12,494 bases of DNA. It comes from Acidobacteriaceae bacterium. GTDB taxonomy: Bacteria > Acidobacteriota > Terriglobia > Terriglobales > Acidobacteriaceae. Location: contig WQYS01000036.1 in NCBI GenBank assembly GCA_009781125.1, positions 1 to 12,494 on the forward strand, read 5' to 3'. Of the stretch, positions 6,569 to 12,494 are shown in pieces (within the stretch, counting starts at the first letter, position 1; each line of letters starts with the position of its first letter). The position numbers and the translations under genes are program-made. The notes below the pieces were generated by a model that saw only the letters and a list, made by a program, of their open reading frames with translations, made no database searches and was not told the origin of the DNA.

Positions 6569-9500
6569 TTAGAAGGTGATCTTGCCCGTGAGGGTAAGCT
6601 CGCGTTTCTGCAGGAAGCCCAGCCCGGTCCCGCCGAAGCTGGTGTTGGCGTTCTGTCCAATTTGAGCGCCCCCTCCTACAGTGGTCACTGTAATGGGGGA
6701 GACACTCATACTTAAGTTACCGGATTGTATGTTGCTGTGGTTGAAGGCATTCGTAGCGTCGGCATGAATCTCGAACTTGGCCCGCTCCCCGAGATCGAAC
6801 AGGCGAACCAGCGAGATGTTCACATTTTTATAACCCGGCGCGCGCAGATCGCCCTCTGCCATAGAGGTGGTACCGAGCACATAGCCGTCCGCGGAATACT
6901 TGCCGTTCGCTAACGTCGCCCACGGCGCAACCCAGCGATCCGGATTGTATTTCATGAGAGTGCCCTGGCCCGGTGTAATGGTGCGGCCGTCGGGTAGCGG
7001 GAGGGTCTCCACGCCGTCATACCTCTTCCGCAGGCGTTTTGGCAGCAGGTTCGGTTGACCCGCCACCGGGAAGCAGCGCCCATTCAGGCTGCCGCAGCCG
7101 GGGCCTCCGGGAGGTCCGCTCTGGAGCGTGACCGCGCCAGAGGCTCTCCAGCCGCCGATAATGGTGCGCGCAATCCGATAATGGGGATCGAGCAGCCGTC
7201 CTTTGCCGATAGGTATATCGTAAAGCACCATGCCGACAAAGCGGTTTGGAGTATCAAAGCTCAGGAGACTGTAGTTGTTATCAACGTTGATCCAGTCGAC
7301 GGCAGACCTGGGGCCGCCGGTAGAATATCCCGCCTGCCCTTCCATGGAGGCCATCCCTCCAACTCCGGCTGCGCCCACGTTCGTGAATCCCATGGCCTTC
7401 GACCAGACGTAGCTGGCCTGCAGGAAGACACCGTGCGACATGGACTTTTGCCCCTTGACGATCAGGGAGTGATAGTTCGAGTAACCTAAGCTGCGAACCT
7501 CGGTTTGTCCCAGGAACGGCAGATAGTTGTACTGCGACTCCGCCGTAGATATAGTCGTTTTGCCAATGTCCCCGGATGCATTCCCAACCATAAACGGCAT
7601 TGGATTGGGAACCTGCACGGACGATGGATCGCCCGCGCCGCTGGAGGCTATCCAGGCGGCGTGGTAGGTTTCCATGACGGCTGGAGGGATATTATGCCAC
7701 CCGTTGAGGGGGTATCCGCCCCAGGAGAGATGCTGGGTCGCCGATCCGGCATAACCAACCGAAACCATCCAGTCCCGGCCCAGGCTACGTTCCACAGCGA
7801 GGTTCCACTGGTCCGACAGGCCGTTCCTGTACAAATACCGGTCGAAGAAGGAGACGCTCATATTGGGAGCGCCGTAGATAGATGGCGTCTGCACGGCATT
7901 GCTCGGAACAATCACGCGCGTGTTCTGCGGCTGATCAAAGCTCCCGATGGGAAGACCCGTGGTGGGTGTAATTCCATACGCATTGTTCTCAAGCACGGTG
8001 CCAAACGAAGAGGGACCATAGATCAGCCCGTTGGCGTTGAACCCGCTATTGCTGGGAATGTAATTCCTGCCAAACCCGCCACGGATCACCATGGTGCTGG
8101 TCAACTGGTAGCTTGCTCCTACACGGGGTGAGATATCTCCATACTCCGTCTGGTAAAGGTTGCGGCTGTAGCCGTCTACGCCAGGGAAGGTCAAAATACC
8201 CTGGCCGGCCAATGGATTCATTCCCGTTGCCATGCCTGCGCCATAGGGGTTCGCTACATTCAGGTTGATGCTGGACATGCGGTTGTAGCGCTCGGTTGGT
8301 CCTGGCTGCACCTCGTATCGCAAGCCCAGGCTGAGGTTCAGTTTTTTCGTCGGCCTCCAGTTGTCCTGGGTATAGATCGCTCCATACTTTGCCGCGAGGG
8401 CCATTTTGATGAAGGTGCCTCCACTGGCGTCATAGCCCGAGACACCGGTTAAAATGATGGCTCCGGTAAGGCCCTTGTCGGCCTGGTCTGGAACCATCGA
8501 GGTATTCGTATACCCGTCCACGTTTGAAAACTGCGATGTGCTGGTAGGCTGGTCCTGGTTTCCGATGTTGGGGGTTGGCCAGATAGGGTCCTGCCAGTTC
8601 CCGAGATAAACCCGGTACTCTCCACCCGCCTTCAAGGTCCATCTGCCGGTCTCCTTGGTGATGCCGCCGTTCACGGCATGGTTGAGCTGGTGCTCTATTT
8701 TGTTCTCCCATGAAGAAGCGGTCAGTGGCCACCAGGTGCTCCAGTTCGGACCATCATGATTCGACTGGTACCACAAATACGGCGTAGCCCCGGCCCCGGG
8801 AATCGTGGTCACAGATGCTGCATTGGACGGCATGCCATACTCTACAGCCGTAGCTGTTCCGTTGGGCACATTGGCTTCCGTGTGAATGCGGGTGACACCA
8901 TAGCGTATTTCGACCACAGTGGTGGGATTCAGGGTGATGACATCGCCGAGCGCGCCATAGGGGTTCAGATCGCTAACATCAGACAGCCAGGCCATGTTTA
9001 CAAAGGGACTGTTGTCTCCCCATATGTTCTTGGGGGCCACTGAACCCTTTGAATACCCAGCCGTAAAGTAGATCGATTGCTTTTCTCCGAGTTTATAGTC
9101 AGCCCGGGCATTCAAACTATCGCGCGTCTCGGGGTAACTGTCATTAAAGACATAGTTGTTGTTGCCGTACATATCGGTGGGCGGAGAGTTCGGATGGCCG
9201 TAGGCATTCAACAGCTTCTTTCCGAACTGATTTAAGCCACCCAGGGCGGCGTCGGTTATGATCGCGTTGGCATAGGGCTGACGCTCAAAGGTCGTCCCCT
9301 GATACAGGGTTGCGGTCCAGGGATTGTAAAGGCGAATGCGCTCGGCATTGCCGGCCTGACTGACCATCGTCCGACTGAAGTCGCCGTTCCGCTCGCCCTG
9401 GGAGCCGGTCGTGGGGTCTACATCTGTTGGAACCTTGGCAATCTCTATCTCGGGGTTCTCATGGCTGAGGTGCAGGTACGAGGCGAAGAAGAACAGCTTG

Positions 9501-10528
9501 TTTCTTCCGTTGAAGAGCCTGGGGATAATCACCGGACCGCCTATGGCGCCGCCAAACTCATTTACCCGGTACGTGCCCTTTCTATACTGGCTCAGATCTA
9601 GATTTGGATTACCGCGGCGCAGGTAATTCATATAGTACTTGTTCACATACGAATTGGAGGCGAGCGCCTCATTGCGAAACAAGTAATTGAGATCGCCATG
9701 GAACTCATTGGTGCCGCTCTTGGTGGTCATCGAGATGACGCCGGAGGCCATGCCCATATCAGCCGTGAAGGTGTTAGTGGTAACGCTCACTTCCTCGAGC
9801 GAGTCGGGATTGGGTACAACACCCATTTCGTGCCATGCTGCGCCCTGTACGGAAAGTCCATTCAACTGAATGTCGTTGCTACCCATCATGGTGCCGTTGA
9901 TGCGGAACATCGACATGGCCTGCCGGTCCGAGTATCCGACGCCCAGCCTCGTGCTGTCCATCATATTCTGGTTGGGAATAACGCCGGCTTGCAGTGTCGC
10001 CCAGTAAAGCGGGTTGCCGTTGATGTTGGGAAGATTTTCTATAAGCTGCTTGCCCACGGAAGAGCGCACGGTAGCATTCTCAGTTTGCAGCGCCAGCGCA
10101 TTCGCCTGAACCTCAACGGTGGAGTTGGCCGAGCCAATCACCAGCGCAACGTCTGCGCGCACTGTAGCTCCCTCGGTCAGTACGATGCCGGTTTTCTTGT
10201 AGCTTTCAAAACCAGTCGCCGTGACGGTGAGCGTGTAGCGGCCAATCGAAAGATAGGGCACCATGTACCCGCCCGTACCGGTGGTTTTGGCTGCCGCGCT
10301 CAAGTTAGTTTCCTCGTTCACAACCGATACCGCTGCTCCGGGAACGACGGCGCCGCTCGAATCCGTAACCGTACCCATGATGGCGCCGGACTTCACCTGC
10401 GCGCTCAACGGGGTAAGCAACAAACACGAGATCATTACCGCTGCGAATACTGTGAATAGCTTCTTCATCCTGCCCCCATCCATTAGGTTGCGCATGCCCG
10501 ATTTCAATTCAATCCTTGATAGTGCCAT
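6569..10528 (-). CDS. TonB-dependent receptor, Oar-like, with carboxypeptidase-regulatory-like domain
   Basis: This is a 1,319-residue outer-membrane protein. Its hydrophobic signal segment starts at MKKLFTVFAA (21-30) and is probably cut after PLSA (40-43). A carboxypeptidase-regulatory-like beta-sandwich follows at about 47-135 (GTVTDSSGA, then GYMVPYLSIGRY). The plug is at about 145-275, including NLPNING (165-171), VSVTTNTFTADMG (247-259) and TTKSGTNEFHG (268-278). The remaining thousand residues are alternating strands of a beta-barrel, ending in TGKITF with the terminal Phe typical of barrel proteins. The family imports large ligands using TonB energy. In Acidobacteria such receptors are often linked to carbohydrate use; the ligand here is inferred from the downstream GH3 and GH92 genes. 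No SusD partner is seen. The start at 10528 is set by AAGGAGG (10537-10543) with an 8-base spacer. It gives an unusually long 20-residue n-region, so internal ATG 10468 (weaker GGGGG upstream) remains possible. An upstream TTG at 10546 overlaps the binding site and is rejected. Confidence 0.93.
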   Translation of the reverse strand: MALSRIELKSGMRNLMDGGRMKKLFTVFAAVMISCLLLTPLSAQVKSGAIMGTVTDSSGAVVPGAAVSVVNEETNLSAAAKTTGTGGYMVPYLSIGRYTLTVTATGFESYKKTGIVLTEGATVRADVALVIGSANSTVEVQANALALQTENATVRSSVGKQLIENLPNINGNPLYWATLQAGVIPNQNMMDSTRLGVGYSDRQAMSMFRINGTMMGSNDIQLNGLSVQGAAWHEMGVVPNPDSLEEVSVTTNTFTADMGMASGVISMTTKSGTNEFHGDLNYLFRNEALASNSYVNKYYMNYLRRGNPNLDLSQYRKGTYRVNEFGGAIGGPVIIPRLFNGRNKLFFFASYLHLSHENPEIEIAKVPTDVDPTTGSQGERNGDFSRTMVSQAGNAERIRLYNPWTATLYQGTTFERQPYANAIITDAALGGLNQFGKKLLNAYGHPNSPPTDMYGNNNYVFNDSYPETRDSLNARADYKLGEKQSIYFTAGYSKGSVAPKNIWGDNSPFVNMAWLSDVSDLNPYGALGDVITLNPTTVVEIRYGVTRIHTEANVPNGTATAVEYGMPSNAASVTTIPGAGATPYLWYQSNHDGPNWSTWWPLTASSWENKIEHQLNHAVNGGITKETGRWTLKAGGEYRVYLGNWQDPIWPTPNIGNQDQPTSTSQFSNVDGYTNTSMVPDQADKGLTGAIILTGVSGYDASGGTFIKMALAAKYGAIYTQDNWRPTKKLNLSLGLRYEVQPGPTERYNRMSSINLNVANPYGAGMATGMNPLAGQGILTFPGVDGYSRNLYQTEYGDISPRVGASYQLTSTMVIRGGFGRNYIPSNSGFNANGLIYGPSSFGTVLENNAYGITPTTGLPIGSFDQPQNTRVIVPSNAVQTPSIYGAPNMSVSFFDRYLYRNGLSDQWNLAVERSLGRDWMVSVGYAGSATQHLSWGGYPLNGWHNIPPAVMETYHAAWIASSGAGDPSSVQVPNPMPFMVGNASGDIGKTTISTAESQYNYLPFLGQTEVRSLGYSNYHSLIVKGQKSMSHGVFLQASYVWSKAMGFTNVGAAGVGGMASMEGQAGYSTGGPRSAVDWINVDNNYSLLSFDTPNRFVGMVLYDIPIGKGRLLDPHYRIARTIIGGWRASGAVTLQSGPPGGPGCGSLNGRCFPVAGQPNLLPKRLRKRYDGVETLPLPDGRTITPGQGTLMKYNPDRWVAPWATLANGKYSADGYVLGTTSMAEGDLRAPGYKNVNISLVRLFDLGERAKFEIHADATNAFNHSNIQSGNLSMSVSPITVTTVGGGAQIGQNANTSFGGTGLGFLQKRELTLTGKITF

Positions 10529-10565
10529 TGCATCTGCCTCCTTCAATGCCTTCCGTTCTTTTCAT
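10509..10565 (-). CDS. possible 18-codon upstream ORF overlapping the receptor start
   Basis: On the minus strand an ATG at 10565 opens an 18-codon frame (MKRTEGIEGG, then RCNGTIKD) ending at TGA 10509-10511, inside the receptor gene and out of frame with it. GGAG (10573-10576) lies 6-7 bases upstream of this ATG. The frame reads straight through the receptor's own Shine-Dalgarno site. If translated, it could couple or compete with receptor translation. The peptide resembles nothing I recognise, and chance is a serious alternative. Confidence 0.2.
   Translation of the reverse strand: MKRTEGIEGGRCNGTIKD
10537..10543 (-). promoter_or_regulatory. strong ribosome binding site of the receptor gene
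   Basis: AAGGAGG, a near-perfect Shine-Dalgarno sequence, lies 8 bases before the ATG at 10528. It fixes the receptor start there rather than at the signal-peptide methionine encoded at 10468. Confidence 0.8.
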
Positions 10566-10591
10566 GCTTCGCTCCAGCGTGCCTGCGAAGC
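10566..10591 (-). other. 7-bp hairpin upstream of the receptor gene
   Basis: GCTTCGC (10566-10572) and GCGAAGC (10585-10591) form a perfect 7-bp inverted repeat with a 12-base loop. It ends 22 bases upstream of the receptor Shine-Dalgarno site and directly before the ATG of the possible upstream ORF, with GGAG falling in the loop and stem. It may structure the receptor leader. No U-run follows. Confidence 0.45.
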
Positions 10592-10607
10592 GATAAACCG
10601 GTGTATC

Positions 10608-10637
10608 GCGCGGGAGACGCTGCCGCGCCTCCCGCGC
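10608..10637 (-). terminator. GC-rich hairpin after the beta-helix gene, possible terminator
   Basis: GCGCGGGAG (10608-10616) and CTCCCGCGC (10629-10637) form a perfect 9-bp, almost all-GC stem with a 12-base loop. In the minus-strand RNA it begins 13 bases after the TAG stop of the beta-helix gene. The following bases (GATACACC) contain no U-run, so it is at best a weak intrinsic terminator. It may instead reduce read-through into the receptor gene or protect the 3' end. Confidence 0.45.
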
Positions 10638-10650
10638 AATTGCTGTAAAA

Positions 10651-12494
10651 CTACTGCACCTGCCCCATGTTCACGGGCGACGCCGTCAGCCATGGCGCTG
10701 CCGTGCCGCTGCCGCTCGCCGCACTGCCCGACTGCAGGCTGAAATCGCCAGTGGAAGCAGCGTTGAACTGCGGATCGGTGCCGATCAGGTTGCCCGTCGC
10801 CGTTCCCGTGGTCTCAGGATCAACTCCTGTCGTCCCGTCCGCCGCAGCGCTCGTACCGAAGCTGGGGCTGCCGATATTCGTGGTGAGGGTGTTGCCCGTC
10901 GACGTGCCGCTGAAGAAGTAGGAAGAATTGTTAGCGGTCTCATCGCCCGACCCAACCACGGCAACGGTGGCATTGTTGATGAAGGTTGAGTCCGAGCAGG
11001 GATCGCAAGTGATCTCACCCCGGCTTGCCGTGCCGGTACCGGGTCCCCAAGCGGTCACCCCATCGGCCGCAGCAAGAGGTTGAGTGTTGTTGCCATAGGT
11101 GGAATTGTTGGCCACCGTTACGTTGCCAACATGCCAGAGAGCGACCGCCTGACCACTGTTGTTGTATATGACGTTACCGATGACAGCCATGGGATCGGTG
11201 TAGGCAGGGCCGCCAGGCCAGCCCATCGTGTGCTCTCCGTCGTCAAGATAGACACCAGCCGTTATAACCGGACTCCCAGGGTAACTCAGTTGGCCTACTT
11301 GCGTGTTGTTCTGGATGATATTGAAGGCAACCACGTTGTGATACGGGAACGCCTGATCAGCCGTGTTTGGTGTGAAGCTGGTGTCATACGCATTCGGCCC
11401 GCCGCCGCTGCCCGGCACAAGCGGCTCAACGATGAGCACTCCAGCATTATTACCAATGCCGTTACTTCCATACGTTCCAAGAACGTTTACGGCTCCGTTG
11501 TCTTCAATGAGGTTGTTCACAGCCCAGGTATAGTCGGATCCAGCCCACATAATGCCAGAAGCGCCGCAATGCTTCATGACGCTGTTTTCGACTACCAGAT
11601 GGTGATGATAAGCGACGGATTGATCGCTGATGCAATTCATATAGCCGTTGTCGGCCCCATCAATCGTGAGTCCATCGAGAATGAGATAGTCCGCCATGGC
11701 AACGACGAAATCCAAATTCTCGGAGCCTGCCATCGCGGCCTGCTGGATCGTTGCTCCGCCCGGCGTCGTTGCACGGTACACCACATAGCCAGTTGGGCTA
11801 TTCGTGTTGCCTCCTTGGCTGAGAGCGAGCTGGCCAGTAATGGAGAAGGTTCCGTTGAGGTCAACGCAGTCGCCTGCCACCAGGGCCGGGAGCGACCCAA
11901 GGTTTGCCCATGGCGCACCGGATGATCCATCACCAGAATCGCTACCGCTCTGCGCATCGACATAATAGTCATTCACGCAGACGTACTGCGGCACGCCCAG
12001 AGACGCAGCGTCGGCATAGCCGGTCATGGCCGCGCCGGGACCGCTTGCTGGAGGAACGCTGCTGGTAGCGTCGGTCGTCGTGGCTGTGGCCGACGCCGAA
12101 TCCGGCGAGCTGCCCGAGCTGTTCACGGCTACCACCACATAGTAGTAATCGGTGTTAGCCGCAAGGCCGGAGTCAATATAAGTGGCCGCGCTGGTAGACG
12201 TCACCAGAGTCCCCGTCGATGAAGAGACGGTGTTGTCCGCGCCGCGATAGACCTTGTAGGTCACCCCGGCCACCTGGTTCCAGGTCAGGTAGATCTGGCT
12301 TCCGGACAGGGCCGTGGCGGTGAGGCCTGTGGGCTGGTCCGGCGGAGTCAGCGTCAGGGCCGAGACCTCGGCGGAGGGCGTCGAACCTATGCTGTTCACC
12401 GCCTCCACCACGTAGTAATACGTGGTGGAAGCAGCAAGACCCGTCGAATCCGCATAGCTGCCCGCGCTGAGCGGTCCCGCTATCTGGTTCGAGG
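10651..12494 (-). CDS. secreted FnIII / right-handed beta-helix protein (5' end outside window)
   Basis: The frame stays open to the window edge, so the true N-terminus is missing; the GTG at 12411 lies inside a domain and is not a start. About 613 residues are visible. Two fibronectin type III modules come first. One is truncated (from the edge to about 12345) and one is complete (about 12075-12342), with repeated YYYVV-AVNS motifs 273 bases (91 residues) apart. A Ser/Pro/Gly linker follows. A right-handed beta-helix domain then runs over about 10717-11976. It opens with a YYVDAQSGSDS-type strand and APW, and continues with rungs such as LILDGLTIDGADNG, VVENSVMKHCGASG and NVIYNNSG. The C-terminus (DPQF, DFSLQSGSA) resembles the end of other secreted beta-helix proteins. 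Such folds occur in pectate-lyase-like enzymes and polysaccharide-binding proteins. I see no decisive catalytic motif, so activity is open. The TAG stop lies 122 bases before the receptor start, so both may share a transcript. Confidence 0.85.
   Translation of the reverse strand, partial: SNQIAGPLSAGSYADSTGLAASTTYYYVVEAVNSIGSTPSAEVSALTLTPPDQPTGLTATALSGSQIYLTWNQVAGVTYKVYRGADNTVSSSTGTLVTSTSAATYIDSGLAANTDYYYVVVAVNSSGSSPDSASATATTTDATSSVPPASGPGAAMTGYADAASLGVPQYVCVNDYYVDAQSGSDSGDGSSGAPWANLGSLPALVAGDCVDLNGTFSITGQLALSQGGNTNSPTGYVVYRATTPGGATIQQAAMAGSENLDFVVAMADYLILDGLTIDGADNGYMNCISDQSVAYHHHLVVENSVMKHCGASGIMWAGSDYTWAVNNLIEDNGAVNVLGTYGSNGIGNNAGVLIVEPLVPGSGGGPNAYDTSFTPNTADQAFPYHNVVAFNIIQNNTQVGQLSYPGSPVITAGVYLDDGEHTMGWPGGPAYTDPMAVIGNVIYNNSGQAVALWHVGNVTVANNSTYGNNTQPLAAADGVTAWGPGTGTASRGEITCDPCSDSTFINNATVAVVGSGDETANNSSYFFSGTSTGNTLTTNIGSPSFGTSAAADGTTGVDPETTGTATGNLIGTDPQFNAASTGDFSLQSGSAASGSGTAAPWLTASPVNMGQVQ

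Noticed and set aside
9698..10459. 253-codon plus-strand frame antisense to the receptor N-terminus
   Set aside because: It is opposite the signal peptide, regulatory-like domain and plug of the receptor. Its composition is that of an antisense shadow.
11080..11925. 281-codon plus-strand frame antisense to the beta-helix gene
   Set aside because: The beta-helix rungs on the minus strand explain the sequence. The plus-strand product shows no family feature.

Overview
The window looks like chromosomal DNA of a moderately GC-rich, Gram-negative saprophyte, most likely a soil acidobacterium (class Terriglobia). The main reason is the very large outer-membrane receptor, which has a signal peptide, a carboxypeptidase-regulatory-like domain, a plug, a long beta-barrel and a terminal Phe. 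This 'Oar-like' TonB-dependent receptor type is strongly expanded in that group. Secreted polysaccharide-active proteins encoded beside it fit the same picture. The assignment is an inference from gene style, not from a database match.

Region 1 (about 1-1260) is a tRNA locus followed by an AT-richer stretch. The window opens on the last 19 bases of a tRNA gene that fits tRNA-Pro. Seventeen bases later comes a complete tRNA-Ser(UGA). The short spacer sequence is repeated almost intact just after tRNA-Ser. Then comes one plus-strand gene, clearly AT-richer than its neighbours, for a uracil-DNA-glycosylase-fold protein of 253 residues with an unusual cysteine cluster. A protein-like out-of-frame peptide lies over and beyond its 3' end. 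A gene of atypical composition next to tRNA genes suggests an acquired insertion, though no integrase or second attachment site is visible.

Region 2 (about 1273-12494) is entirely minus strand and reads right to left. It encodes a secreted FnIII/right-handed beta-helix protein (5' end outside the window), then the TonB-dependent receptor, a GH3 glycosidase carrying a PA14 insert, and a GH92 alpha-mannosidase. The gaps are 122, 78 and 70 bases. The layout is that of a polysaccharide-utilisation cluster without SusD. The beta-helix protein may bind or cut polymer outside the cell, the receptor would import oligosaccharides, and GH92 and GH3 would remove terminal alpha-mannose and beta-linked glucose or xylose. 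Fungal-wall or glycoprotein glycans are a plausible target, but this is inference.

The points most worth a second look are: the chimeric motif set of the glycosylase-like protein next to the tRNAs; the absence of the usual acid/base motif in the GH3 enzyme; an 11-bp intercistronic hairpin whose one irregular pair is G-U only in the operon's own RNA; and a possible short upstream ORF overlapping the receptor start. I saw no CRISPR array, insertion sequence, rRNA or recognisable phage gene.
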